A stretch of DNA of 64,000 nucleotides from Pogona vitticeps (GCF_051106095.1 NC_135789.1:21633764-21697763), one strand, 5' to 3'. Positions 1 through 10,554 are shown, counted from the stretch's first letter. The notes: generated by a model from the sequence alone, not told the origin. Numbers and translations are program-made.

Positions 1-54
1 TAAACTGAAATGAACAAGGGAGGTAGAAAAATCCTGTTTCCATCCATATTCCTA

Positions 55-270
55 GCGCACCCCTGCACAGTTCTGTTTGTAACTTTTTCCTGCAGATGTT
101 GGCTTCCATTCCCTGAGGAAACCTCCCACCCAACCTGAGGCATTCTGGGAGTTGTAGTCATTTCCCCCAATCTTCTCAGACTGTTCACCCTCCGGATATC
201 TGCCTGCTTCTGGACAGGCTGCCATTTTATGAGGGCCTTCTTAAAAGGGCATTTCACCGTGTGCTGCCGG
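55..270. repeat. Unclassified repeat, copy 1
   Basis: This stretch aligns by eye over about 190 bp with 6303-6490, sharing the blocks CCTGCACAG, TTGCAGAT-like, GGCATTCTGG and AGTTGTAGT in the same order and orientation. It may be a dispersed repeat or an old local duplication. Confidence 0.45.
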
Positions 271-299
271 GCTGTTTCTGACGTATAGGTGACCCTAAT

Positions 300-450
300 T
301 GGGTTTTCCAATTAGATGTTCAAGGAGGGGCTTCTCATTGGCCTTTCCCACTGAGTTCCTATGGCCAAGGGAGGATTTGAACCCAGTTCTCCTGAGTCCA
401 GAAGCTGATCCTTCTCGGTTGTGGCACCAGTCATTTGCAACCAGCTCCCA
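300..450 (-). repeat. tRNA-like SINE fragment
   Basis: On the minus strand the stretch near 370-400 reads as a B-box-like GGGTTCAAATCC with SINE-like flanks. It is degraded and no clear ends are visible. Confidence 0.35.
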
Positions 451-639
451 GTTAGTGGAACTCTGCCTGCCCGCTTTGAGAAGGTTTCTCAAGATCATGT
501 TTTCACCACAGAGGCCTTTAATGGCAACCGGCCACGAACCTGCCGTTGGCCCTTGTCCGACCAGTTATGGGTTGATGTTCTCAGCTCGTCTGCCTCATAA
601 GGCTTGAGTTGATTTGTTTTATTCTTGCCTTTTTCTTAT

Positions 640-757
640 CATTGTTATTGTCTGATTTACTGTTACAGTTTGCCTGACGTTATTGATGGTTAACTGCCCA
701 GAATAGTGCTTTGCTCTAATTGGGCAGTATAAAAAATAAAATAAAATAAATAATAGT
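640..757 (+). repeat. L2-like LINE/SINE 3' tail
   Basis: The block 'gcccagaatagtgctttgct', then 'gggcagtataaaaaataaaa' and an AAATAAA run, is the usual 3' end of L2-like elements and their SINE partners in reptiles. No coding part is left. Confidence 0.5.
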
Positions 758-1014
758 GACCCTAAAGGGACTTTCAAGGTAAGTGAGATATTTAAGGAGA
801 TATTTAATCAACACTCAAACTCTACCCAGCCACAAGAACCAGGGATCATTGCACAAAAGGCACCAGCTAAAGACACCCATTAACCACAGTGACAGATAAT
901 CTCTCCTCCCCCCTTATCACAACAAAAACATGCTGATCATCCTATCTCTTGAAAAGGACAAAAGCTGTTCCCACAGCTATAAATACTCAACTATCCAACA
1001 AACAGCAACAGAGC

Positions 1015-1135
1015 ATGAACAGAGTTCCTACTCCAGTCCTCTGAAGATGCCGGCCACAGAGACTGGTGAAACGTCAGGAAGAACAACCTTCAGAACACGG
1101 CCAAAGAGCCCAGAAAACCCACAACCACCATTAAC
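1015..1135 (+). repeat. Penelope-like element 3' end with hammerhead-like core
   Basis: The stretch has CTGAAGA at 1041-1047 and GAAAC at 1068-1072 followed by GTC at 1073-1075. CCT (1038-1040) can pair with AGG (1076-1078). This is the layout of a hammerhead ribozyme (CUGANGA, stem II, GAAAC, cleavage triplet). The text around it (GATGCCGGCCACAGA, GAAACGTCAGGA) is recalled as common in Penelope-like elements. An extra base next to CTGAAGA and a short stem II make activity doubtful. Confidence 0.45.
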
Positions 1136-1139
1136 CCTC

Positions 1140-1216
1140 AGTGAGTTTCCAGGCCAGAGTGGTGATTCGATCCCAGATCTCCGGAGTGCTAGTCCTTCAA
1201 GCACTGCACCACACTG
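1140..1216 (-). repeat. SINE fragment
   Basis: The motif GATTCGATCCCAGATCTCC is a degenerate tRNA-like block, and the stretch after it resembles a reversed tRNA-derived SINE head. It is too short to classify. Confidence 0.3.
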
Positions 1217-1273
1217 AGCATTCTAGACATAAGCAAGAGGGTTGACACATTTGCTACCTTTAAGAGTTCTTAC

Positions 1274-1345
1274 AGGCAGAATCCCATTAGGAAATGAGAA
1301 GCATAAACTCTCAAAGGTGTAGCGCTCTGTGTGAGCTTGAGGTTG
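1274..1345 (-). CDS. Mucin/SEA gene, candidate fourth exon
   Basis: Seventy-two bases (24 codons) lie between a pyrimidine-rich acceptor ending CAACAG and a GTAAGA donor. It is phase 0 at both ends, so it joins the previous exon in frame. The peptide includes ERYTFES and FSFPNG, which could be a later strand of the SEA module. The support is splice sites and phase only. Confidence 0.45.
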
Positions 1346-4329
1346 CTGTTGCAGGAAGCAGAAAGGGCATCTCCATGCACAAGATGGAAGGAAACACCCC
1401 TCTATAAACATGCAAGGCCAAAAACAACAACAGTGTGGGCTATGGACTTTTGCGCATCTGGCGAAAAACAGAGAAGATTCTTACTGTTACGACCTCCGTC
1501 TTATACCTTGATTGAACCGTCGGAATTTACACTCACCACCTTTTCCAGCTTCGAGGCCAGTCTCCTGAAGCCATCTGACGTTGGGTCGCTGTAGCTCGAA
1601 CTGTAAGCTTCGCTCAGCAGGCGGAACGAACCCTGGAAATATTGACGGGTGTCATTTCCACCGGTTGGATCAGCCACCTCAAGAGTTGAAAATGGACGTT
1701 GAGAAGAGATAAAACCGAGAGATGAAGTTGGCGTCCATGAAGTGGAACGAGCGAGGGCCTCTGGGAGGCTTGGCCTCCCCATTGGGAGACGGGTGTGTGG
1801 ACTCAGCTGAGCTGGGGGACTCAACGACATAGCTGAAGCTGCATGACTGAGAGGTGACCGATTTATGGCTACCGTCGACAACGGAGGAGTTGCCAAGATA
1901 GTGCCTTGCACCGTGTCTTGTAGGGAAGATGGTGCTGCTGAGGAGAACAGAGAAGGCTTCAGTTTTGCAGATGTGGCAGACTGCTGTGGAGAAGTTAGCT
2001 TTCCTCTTGTGGTTGGATGCTGAGGCAATGTTTGAGTCGTGTGATAAAGTGAAGACCTCCATTTTGTAGCTAAACTTCCCATTGAGGAGAATTGAGAAAA
2101 TTTTAGTTTTGTGGAAGACCGCCATCTTGTAGCTAAGCTACCTGCTGGGGAGAACGGAAAAGATTTTAGTTTTGCAGATGTGGCAGACCACTGTGGAGAA
2201 GTTAGCTTTGCGCTCATGGTTGGGTGCTGAGGCAATGGCTCTGTTGTGTCATAAAGTGAAGACCTCCATCCTGTAGCTAAAGTTCTCTGAGAAGAAGACC
2301 CTCCCGTGGCTGAGGTTTGGTTTCGTGAAGAGGTCAAAACTGTTGTATTTTGTTGAGGAAATGTTGGTCTTTCAGTGGAGGTGAGGTGTTGAGGGGATAC
2401 CGCCTTCGTCGCTGTGGCGAGCTGATGCAAGGGAGTCTTTTCTGGGGCCAAGGTTAGCTGGTGTGGAAACCCCCAACTCAAGGATGATGTTGGTGGCCGC
2501 CGTGAAGACCCCGGTGTCATGGCTGAAGTGGGCCTTGTGGCAACCATGATTTGTGTCCATGGACTGGACTTCTCCATGGGGAGTTGAGGAGGATCTTGTA
2601 TCTTCCAAGCTGAAGTGAGAGGGGATGTGGGCTTTACGGGGTCCATATTGGGCAAAGAAACCATCTCATTTGTGAGTGGGGATTGAGAAAGATGTCCAAG
2701 AAGTCTTCCAGGAGGAACTGGAGTGGTGGTCTCGTTGTTCGAGAGTTCAGGTTTATTCTCAGCATATTTGACTGGAAGATCGGCGAATTCTGTAGCACGA
2801 TGAGAAAAAAAAAATCACTATTAGCTCTTTAAGTTTAAACTTTCCTCAGCCCTCATATTTATGTCCGAACGATTCATAGGTACAAGTGAGATGTCAAAAA
2901 ATAAGGTACAGACTGTGTAAGGGAAGAGCCAGAGACAAGATGACCTTGGACAGCAGCAAACATCGCCATCTTCATTCACAGGGGAAAATTGCAGATGGAA
3001 TTGATTTGTTTGAAATATGGTGCTGGAGGAGAACTTTGGGGACACACTGGGACCACCAGAAAGGCAAACAAGTGGGTCCGAGATCACATCAATCTTGAAC
3101 TATCTCTGAAGACAAAAATGTTGAAACCGAGCCTGCCTTGCTTTGGACACATCCTGAGAAGGCAGGATTATCTGGGAAAGACTGTAATGCTGGCAAAAGC
3201 TGAAGGCAGCAGGAAGAGAGGAAGACCAAAATATGAGATGGGCTAACTCCCTAAAGGAAGCCCTAAGGCTTGAGTTTGTAGGAGCTGAGCAGGGCTGCTA
3301 AGGACGAGACATTTTGGAGGCCACTTGTTCATAGGGTCACCCTAAGCTAGATGTGACTTGACATCTAACTTAGGTAGCCACAACCATCTTGCCTGCCACT
3401 GAAGTTTTCAAACTCAGCCACCTGTCAGAATTAACAGGTGAAAGCCTGCAGCTGAATACAATGAGTGCAATCCACATTTTGAAGAGTTCAGAACTCGGAG
3501 CTGTACGGTTCTGTCCGTTTTGGATGCTCCGACATTTGTTTTTCAAAAAAAAAAAATTCACCTCCTTCCCATCTCAAATGTAAAGGAGTTTGCCCGTTTC
3601 ACTGCTGTTTGGTCAAAAAAGGTATTGACCCCAGTTCCTTCCCTTGTCTCTCCTTATCTACTGTGCTGACAAGATTGTGGCGAGTTTCTTACCTAGAAAA
3701 TATCGCAGGAGAGTGATGACGCTGGCCACCAGCATCAGAAGCAGGAATCCACTGAGGACTTCAATGCAACAGTAGCAGCAACGCAGGAACCTCCGTCTGG
3801 GCTGCAGGAGGACCAACCAGAACCAATCAAAGAAATAAACTAAAGTCATTTCATTGTAACCCCAAACCTATCTTACACTGAATCAAGCCAAGTGCCTGTC
3901 TGTTCCAGCAGTCTGTCCATATCTCAGAATCACCATATTTTTCTGTGTATAAGACGCCCCCCACTTTTCTGACCCAAAATTAAGAAATCTAAGTGGGGCT
4001 TAGCAAGTGGAGGGGAAAGCAGCAATCAAAGCCCTGCAGGATCACTTTGATTCCTGCTTTCCCCTCCACTTGTTTTTGTTCTCTCCTCATCTTACTTCCA
4101 TGTATAAGACGACCCTCAATTTTTTGTCTAAAGATTTTAGACAAAAGTATACATGGAAAAATACGGTAGGTCATGGAAAATCAGTTAATTCGCCCAATCT
4201 GTTATATTTTTCAGCAAGAGGTTAAACATTTAGAAATGTTGGTTTCTAATTTTCCAAAAGATGCCATTTCAATCTTACTTGTGACACTGATTCAAGTGGA
4301 AGGATTCGATAGTTTGACAAACCATACAT
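1274..4329 (-). CDS. Type II membrane mucin/SEA protein, matriptase-like, 5' part
   Basis: Four exons join in frame by canonical splice sites: 4329-4279, 3801-3693, 2789-1537 and, less surely, 1345-1274, giving about 495 codons with no stop. The order is a 17-residue start (MYGLSNYRILPLESVSQ), a basic and Cys-rich juxtamembrane stretch (PRRRFLRCCYCC), one hydrophobic segment ending LLRYFLGE, a stalk of about 380 residues rich in Ser/Thr/Pro with no cysteine and N-glycosylation sites (NET, NTT, NQT, NDT), then a SEA-like stretch (QYFQGSFRLLSEAY). An N-terminal basic tail plus membrane segment plus SEA is the plan of ST14 and TMPRSS6, and the membrane segment ends in YFLG as TMPRSS6 does from memory. 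That family continues with CUB, LDLRA and trypsin domains. Here the gene leaves the window, so protease identity is inference. A long mucin stalk between membrane and SEA is unusual for matriptases. It could also be a membrane mucin unrelated to proteases. Confidence 0.6.
1537..2789 (-). CDS. Mucin/SEA gene, large stalk exon
   Basis: This 1253-bp exon lies between a TGCTACAG acceptor (just above 2789) and a GTGAGT donor (1536-1531). It is open throughout (2 + 417 codons) and encodes the whole mucin-like stalk. The stalk is very rich in Ser, Thr and Pro, lacks cysteine, and holds an internal repeat array at 1933-2283. The last 37 codons (1537-1647) look like the first half of a SEA module. The split codon at 2789 is completed by the G that ends the transmembrane exon, giving GAA. 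Confidence 0.75.
1933..2283 (-). repeat. Coding tandem repeat in mucin stalk
   Basis: Three direct repeats are visible in the protein. Each begins with LAT-x-WRSS and full copies end near SATSAKLK. Copies one (2283-2140) and three (2076-1933) are 48 codons. The middle copy (2139-2077) keeps only 21 codons, having lost its centre in frame. Such copy change is typical of mucin domains. Confidence 0.8.
2880..3370 (+). repeat. BovB-like LINE 3' end, degraded
   Basis: Broken translations read DLFEIWCWRRTL and FGHILRRQDYLGKT, matching the ELWCWRRLL and FGHLMRR motifs of the BovB (RTE) reverse-transcriptase C-terminus. A BovB-type tail follows (AGGGTCACC, then a TGACTTGACA-like end near 3360). Several frame breaks show it is dead. 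It lies in the intron between the stalk and transmembrane exons of the minus-strand gene. Confidence 0.75.
3693..3801 (-). CDS. Mucin/SEA gene, transmembrane exon
   Basis: A pyrimidine-rich tract ending in CTGCAG precedes 3801, and a GTAAGA donor follows 3693. The 36 codons plus one base encode basic residues, a cluster of four cysteines that may be palmitoylated (inference), and a hydrophobic helix of about 22 residues. Positive charge on the N-terminal side predicts a type II orientation. Confidence 0.7.
3941..4167. mobile_element. Palindromic MITE, family C copy 1
   Basis: The ends are inverted: ATATTTTTCTGTGTATAAGAC on the left against the complement of CATGGAAAAATACGGTA on the right. 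The centre repeats GTGGAGGGGAAAGCAG as an inverted pair. Other copies lie at about 38128-38642 and 61455-61650. There is no coding capacity, and the superfamily was not assigned. Confidence 0.7.
4279..4329 (-). CDS. Mucin/SEA gene, likely first coding exon
   Basis: Seventeen codons run from an ATG at 4329 to a perfect GTAAGA donor at 4278-4273. The exon ends in phase 0, which matches the phase-0 start of the next exon at 3801. It encodes the cytoplasmic N-terminus. The frame stays open for some codons upstream of the ATG, so the true start or a 5' exon could lie further upstream. Confidence 0.5.
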
Positions 4330-4744
4330 CAACACACGACTCTGGGGTTTAAGTATCTGGCTGTGGATACTTAAACAAGGCTGGGAATTCAAATTCCCAC
4401 CGACGGAGCTGGATTGGATGATCTAGGGTCCCTTCCGGCCCTGCAGCTCTGAGATTATTTAAGAGATATATCCAGACATGAATCAGGGAGGTGTGGAATT
4501 AAGATTTCATGACATTCAACGAACAAGGCTCCCCATACCTTTTAAAACTAACGCTGTTGCGCTATTGCTTAACATTTCCGATGTTTCGCACCATGCTCAG
4601 CCAGGCATTCAGGGAGAGCCCCATGCAGAGGTGAAAAGAAAGGGGTACGTTCTGTGGTTTGTTCCCAGAAATATGTATTCTGTTTTAGCGGACAGGTGAC
4701 GATCACACTTCTGCATCTCTCATCGCTGAGAACTGCCTAATCCC

Positions 4745-4905
4745 ACCCAACGGGAGCCTCATGGTGCAGTCGAACCTCTCCTCAATCGCAAGGAGCAGGC
4801 TCGAGATTCACTCAGCCTTCCTCCCATCTTTCTGAGGTTGGTAAATTGAGTACCCAGCTCGCTGGGGTGGCAATGTGTAGCCCACAGAGAGCTTTAAGCA
4901 CTTGT
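4745..4905 (+). repeat. SINE family B fragment
   Basis: The stretch ends with 'gaggttggtaaattgagtac', 'ccagctcgctggggtggcaa' and 'tgtgtagcc'. This is the same body as the fuller copies at 38214 and 48475. The tRNA-like head is damaged. Confidence 0.65.
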
Positions 4906-4941
4906 GTGTGCGTGCGTGCGCGCGCGCACACACACACACAG
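4903..4941. repeat. (TG)n/(CG)n/(CA)n microsatellite
   Basis: An alternating purine-pyrimidine run of about 38 bp shifts from TG through CG to CA and could form Z-DNA. Confidence 0.85.
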
Positions 4942-5319
4942 ATGTAAACTACACTATGCTCCATCATAGTTGAAATACCAGTCTGTCATGTGAGCCCAAT
5001 GTCCGTAACTTAGAGATTCAGGGACACCTGCTTTCCGCAGGTGCTGTCTGCGCTGGAAGCAAAACAAATCCTCAGAAATGGATCCTTGCCGTTCTGCTGG
5101 GGGCAGAAAGTGGGATTTCCCAGGAGGAAATGTTCCCCCTTCGCTTTCAATCCTGCCCTCTCAGGTAACAGCAGACAAGCCTGGGCTAGCTTGGGGGCAA
5201 TATCCTTCGGATGGCTTTCAAAACAAGAGCATTGTGTCATACACCACGAGGAGGAAATAACTCCCAAATCTGCAAGAGGCCAATTCCTTTTTAAAGACCC
5301 GTTTACCTGCATCGAAGCC

Positions 5320-5565
5320 CAGTGGTTTAGGTCTTTGGCTGCAGAGCCAGAGGTTGGGAGTTCGAATCCACCCATGGGGCCTCCTGGCAGAAGAGCCAGC
5401 CTGGGTGGCCTTGGGCCAGCTGCACCGTCCCAGGGACCCGCCCTCCCAGAAGAAGGGAATCGAACACCAGTTCTGTATCCTTTCTACTTAGAAAACCTTC
5501 AGAAGGGTTGCCCTAAGTCAGAATTGACTCAACCGCATGCAATGATTATATTATTCCCTGCCTTG
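5320..5565 (+). repeat. Sauria-type SINE
   Basis: A tRNA-like head with B box (GGGAGTTCGAATCC near 5354) is followed by a body containing AGAGCCAGCCTGGGTGGCC. The BovB-like tail reads CCCTAAGTCAGAATTGACTC. This is the classic squamate Sauria SINE layout. Confidence 0.8.
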
Positions 5566-5830
5566 AGCAGGGGGTTGGACTGGATGTCCTTACAGGCCCC
5601 TTTTGACTCCATGATTCTATGAAGCTACCATGCTACTGCAGTGGGTGGGTTATTGAGCTTTTCTGAAATCTTCATGAAATTGCATGGAAAAAGGTCACTG
5701 CCCTTGGTGCCATAGGCAGTGGAGAGAAGAACGTGACCCCCCCCCCCCCCGAATTTAGCTAGATGCTTTCAGCCGTGGAAGCTGTGACCAAAATCAGCCC
5801 CGAGATGGACAGTGCAAGCTTGGTGCATTA

Positions 5831-6046
5831 CAGCAGGTCATCCATATCCGCAAGCCCTTCACCGCGGATACTAGAAAAAGCAGATTACAGCAAACATAGT
5901 GTGGTCTCCGGCTCCTGCTGGTGGCCGGTTCTGGTAACTACTAGTCTTTAGAAATATGTATTTCTATGATTTTCATTTTTAATATTTTCAGACTGTGGAT
6001 AAATGAATCAGTGGATATTTATCCCACAGATCAGGGGGTCCTGCTG
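5831..6046. mobile_element. Tigger-like MITE family A
   Basis: The terminal inverted repeats (CAGCAGG... and the complement of ...CCTGCTG) are flanked by TA on both sides (5829-5830 and 6047-6048), as expected for Tc1/mariner-Tigger elements. Related copies lie at about 23873, 43510, 50990, 57147 and 63470. It is non-coding. Confidence 0.7.
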
Positions 6047-6302
6047 TACTGGCTAGATATGAAGGCAGCTCATTATCTCTAGTAATGCCTGATGAAAAGA
6101 AGACTATTATATTTCCATTAAAACATAAGGCAAGTGAAATCATGATTTCCCCTTAATCTTTTCTCCTTTGGACTGAACGTACTGCTTCCTTTTAAACCAG
6201 CAATGTACAGATTTCTGTATTTATTTAAACTACGACTCCCAGAATTCCCCTGGCGCCACGGCTTCCCATGGCATCCTGGGAGCTAAAGTCCGACGAACAC
6301 AA

Positions 6303-6490
6303 ACCTGCACAGCTCTGTTGTTCACCTTACCTTGCAGATTTTGGTTTCCCCTTCCGTAGGTGAGCAAACTACAGCTCCCACGCTGCCCCGTGGCATTCTG
6401 GAAGTTGTAGTAACTTCCCTCCCATCACGGTACCTGTCCACCTCTGGACTGCCTGCCATGCTCCATCATCACCCTTCTGAAAAGCAGACC
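6303..6490. repeat. Unclassified repeat, copy 2
   Basis: This is the partner of 55-270 (same order of shared blocks). The two copies bracket the membrane/mucin gene. Confidence 0.45.
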
Positions 6491-7479
6491 GTCTCCAACC
6501 ACATCTGATGGGACCATACCTTTTGATAATGGACCTGCATCATCCTGCTGTCGTGCTGAGCCATTGAGGGGTTGACAGAGGCCCCTCTGTTGGGAAGACC
6601 TTGGCAGAAGCTGTTGGAAACTTTGAGAGAGAGAGAGAGAGAGAGGCAACAATATTAGCATTATACGACTGCTTCCATTCAGTATTTGTGGACTGCCTTG
6701 TAGAGAAAATACAATTCTGATATTTGTATTTATTTACTAGCCTAGCTTTTGTGCACTAAGGCTCCAGAGCATCAAGGCAGGGTGACTGAGGTTTTGACCC
6801 TGGGTGTCAAAATTCAGAGGGTTGAAAAACTACCCATTTTCAGAATGAATACTACTAGGGATATGTCGTTCAGATTTTTTTTTGAACCCTCTCCAAAAAT
6901 TCCATTTGCAGAATCCTAGGACTTCCAGCTCAGAGACCCACACCTCTAGGCCCCTACGTTTTTGCTCACCTGGACTAGGGCCTACCTCTGAGGCTGCATG
7001 GCTGTTTCAAGTCTTGCCACCGTGCTTTCCGGGAGTCATAGACTTGCTACCCTTTAGACTCTTGCCTCCCAAAGAACTACAAGTCCCAGGAACTACTACT
7101 GCGGCAGCTTCTTCTTCTTCTTGTGTACATGACGAACAGGAAGCAAAGCCAGCGCTAGGCCCTGCAGCCTTAGAGGCAGGCCCTGGCCCAGGCCAGCGGT
7201 GATTGAAACTTAATTACTTGGATAGCAACAAAATCAGTAGCTATGGCTGTATTGGACATGATCCTCTCCCTGTTTATACAGTACTCTCAAAACAATCTTG
7301 TGATGTAGGGAAGGCCAAAAATGAGTGTACTGGCCAAGGCCATTTGAGGTTTATTGACTGTGTGGAGATTAAAATTCCCAGGTCCTGATCTGTTGGAAGT
7401 TTTGCACATGCGGTCTTAATATTTTTGGTTGAGAGGGACCTTTCTGAGTTGGAGCAACTGTCAATCTATCCAGCACGAA

Positions 7480-7605
7480 CCAATCATTCCTTCCCTGCCT
7501 CTGATTTAAAAGAAAGCCCCGCCTCTCTGCTCGGTGTCTCTTTCTGTTGTCGAAAGCAGTCATATTTGTCAGTTGGCTATTTGATTTGTTCAATCGTAAG
7601 TAATG
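7480..7605 (+). promoter_or_regulatory. Promoter-like block, possible solo LTR or alternative first exon
   Basis: A CCAAT box (7479-7484), a TTTAAAAG TATA-like motif near 7505, a CCCCGCC box and a GTAAGT splice donor at 7595 follow each other within about 120 bp on the plus strand. This could be an upstream alternative first exon of POR or a fragment of a solo LTR. No flanking duplication or paired element was found. Confidence 0.25.
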
Positions 7606-8149
7606 AAACTATTTTTTCTCATACTGTTGTCCGAGAGTGAGTTACAGTATTAAGATTGTAAGTGTCAGTTAATCATAAAAGGGGTGGACTGCTGCGGGGA
7701 GCTTGAAGCTGCTTAAGGAATTCCTGCAATTCTGCTGTGCTGCTAAAGAAATGTAACCAAAAATTCAAAACCGCAACACGATCCAAGGCTATAACCCTTA
7801 CGCCAATCAACCTTGCTTCCTTTGGCAAGTAACTCATTCCAAAAAACTAGTTACCTTCTATTAATTACTTTTTACAGGAACTAAGTCAGCATGAAGCTCT
7901 GGGCATCCCATGCTCTTGCAGCAACAAAGACAGGCAGTATATAAAACACAGCCCCAGAGACTGAGTTTCTGGAGACCCACTAGCCATGTGGCCTCTGGGG
8001 AGACATCATCATCATCATCCAGCATACATACTGTGCCGATATTTAACAGATGTACAGTACTTTGGGTTTTTTTGGTTGAAATTTGTATCTGTTATATAAT
8101 GAGTCAATATTTTTATAATTTTGATTGACATGGTGCCTGGTGTTTATGA

Positions 8150-8412
8150 ATAACGAGGATGAGGATGATGTGCAGTCAAGCCAACTTTGATTTACGGGTG
8201 ACCCTTTCCAGGGTTTCCCAGGTAGATAAAAGGTTTGCCATTCCCTTCTTCTGGGGGCGGCAGGGAGGGGCTCCGGGGAAGGATCACTGCGCAGTTCGCC
8301 TGAGGACACCCAAGGCTGGCCCTGCAGGAATCAAACTTCCAACCTCTGGCTCGGCAGCCAGAGACCAACCCCCCCCCCCCCCGAGCTATCCGGTCGGCTA
8401 TGGGGAGAATCA
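8150..8412 (-). repeat. Sauria-type SINE, reverse
   Basis: Read on the minus strand the stretch has the tRNA-like head near 8340-8400 and a body near 8210-8300 (TTCCCAGGTAGATAAAAGG in plus orientation). A C14 run interrupts the head. It is moderately degraded. Confidence 0.6.
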
Positions 8413-9471
8413 GGGTCTGGCAATCTCCACCTAGGGAAGTCAACATAGAAGCTGAACTCCCATGGACAGAGGCAAATAAACCAATCATCCCTTTAACTAC
8501 CCCGAGAATGTGAGCACAGAGGTCTTACTTTCTAGAGGGTACGAAAGCCAGAAGATCCACCAAGAAAGTTGGCTTCTCTATGCCGCCTTCTCCTCCTCGC
8601 TCTGGATAGCTGGTAGAGAAAACTGCCCGCTTGGCTGGGTGAGCTCCCCCAGTTATTCTGGCTCATCTCTTTCAGCGAAGCCCTACCCATCCGCTCAAGC
8701 CACGTCCTTTGGGCTCCTCATTATTGCACAGACGGCCTTTGTGGCTCCATTCTTTGCTCGGGAGCAGGTGCAGGCTAGGCAGGAGTCAACAACGCACACC
8801 TGCGGGTGCAGCTAAGGCACGGGATGCGCCCCCCTCTCAAGGCGCCCCCCTCTGACCCAGCAGAAGCAGCTCATCCGTCATGCCAGCTCTTCTGCAGAGG
8901 GACCTCGGCAAAGATGGAAAAGCCAGCCGAAGAGTCGTGTGCTACCTAGAAGTCTAACATACTTTACCTGGCACAAACATGGGTGGAGTCAGTCGCTTTT
9001 AACTCAGATGCAAAAAGGGCTCCTTATCTTACATGTGACTTTGGTTTTATTTCTCGGACGGCCAGAATCCTGTCGGTGTTCAGGTAAAGCTGGTGGTAAC
9101 TTCCAGCGGCTCATGGTTGAGAGTCTGGGGCAACATCTTAGATCCACTATCGGTCACATAGACAGGCATGGGACCAAGATGCTCCTTGCTAATTAGCCAC
9201 AATTAGCTGTGGCAAGTGGATATAAACCTTTGGTGAACACCAATACGATTTGGGCTGATGTGGCAGTTCCTATGCGAAAGTAAGACACAATTAGAGCAGG
9301 CCTATTTGATTCAGTGGAGCTGGCTCACCAAATCCCCATCAGTGCAGTGGGCCTACTCTAGGGCAATTTGCTACCCTAAGCAATCTGTGTCGGGCCACTG
9401 AATCAGTGGCTGAACAGTGAAATCAATATTTACCTAAATTCCATTGAGTCAATGGATCTATACTATTCCTT

Positions 9472-9562
9472 TATGTGCCATCAAGTTGCCCTTGACTCAC
9501 GGGGACCCCACTGAATGAGCCGTCTCTAAAATGCCCTGTCCTCCACAGCCCCCCTTTCCCCC
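9472..9562 (-). repeat. BovB/Sauria 3' tail
   Basis: GTGCCATCAAGTTGCCCTTG, GACTCACGGGGACCC and the following CTGTCCTCCACAGCCC are the reverse of the BovB-type tail. No coding part is attached. Confidence 0.65.
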
Positions 9563-10554
9563 CAGTAACATGAGATTGAAAAGCAGCCATTGGACAGCAG
9601 AAAAACTTATGATGCGCAGGGGCCTCTTGGCTAGCGTCCATGACCTCAGTCAGTAGCTTCCCTTCGACTCTGGAAGAGTTTTGCCGAGAGAATACTTGTT
9701 GGATTTGCTTGTGGGTTTCTCCTCCAGTGTGCAAGTAGTAGGATGGCCATGCTAACCCACATATGTAATTTGGGGGTATCAGTGGGATAGCCCCAAAGAT
9801 TCAGGAGTGGCTGCTGAGCCAGTGTTTGATTGGACAGGACATATATTTGTAGTGCACGCATCAAACCCGGGTTCTTGCTGTGGGCGACTCCTTTTGATTC
9901 GTTTGCTGGGGGAGCAGGTAACAAAGATGTATGAGATGAGAGATGTCTCGGTGTTTCTGGGAATCCCTTCCTTCTCCCACCGTCTTCGTCTCTTCACCAA
10001 CGTGAAGTGGGGCCAGATCTAAGCGAAGGAGGATCCCACTTCCAGAAACGAATTGCACGCCACCTCACTCGAGGACCGGAGTCTGCTGTTCAGACACCAC
10101 TCACCTCGCACACCTCTGAATTGAATGACAAACCCACCTCCACACCCCCCACGGGGATCTACTGTAATACCAAAAGCAGTCCGAGATGATTTGAGAGGTC
10201 CACCTGGACATCTTGTTTGAGAAGCCTACCAGGAGCCTGGCAGAATTTATGGCCCGGCTCTCTCGCTTGACTGCGCTCCCAGAAATGCTTTCACCTTTCC
10301 TCTACTCGTCTCTTGCGCCCAGGTTGGCTTCATTTTTTTTTAAACACGAGACAGGATTGTGTAATTGTGCAACTTTTGGATTGCTCCAGGAGAAAACCTC
10401 GGATCGAACTCCTTATCCTCCTGATTGCTTTTTTTTAAAAAAACATCTTGGGAGGGCAACGATCCAAGTCAAGGATTCTGCTCCAGGTACAGAGGACGAA
10501 GGAGCACATGGCATCTTGCCAATCCTTCTGAGGAACCCTTTGATGCCCGTCCAC

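Noticed and set aside
1679-2125. Second minus-strand frame over the mucin exon (148 codons)
   Set aside because: It is a shadow of the repeat-bearing mucin frame, which alone connects in phase to the membrane exon.
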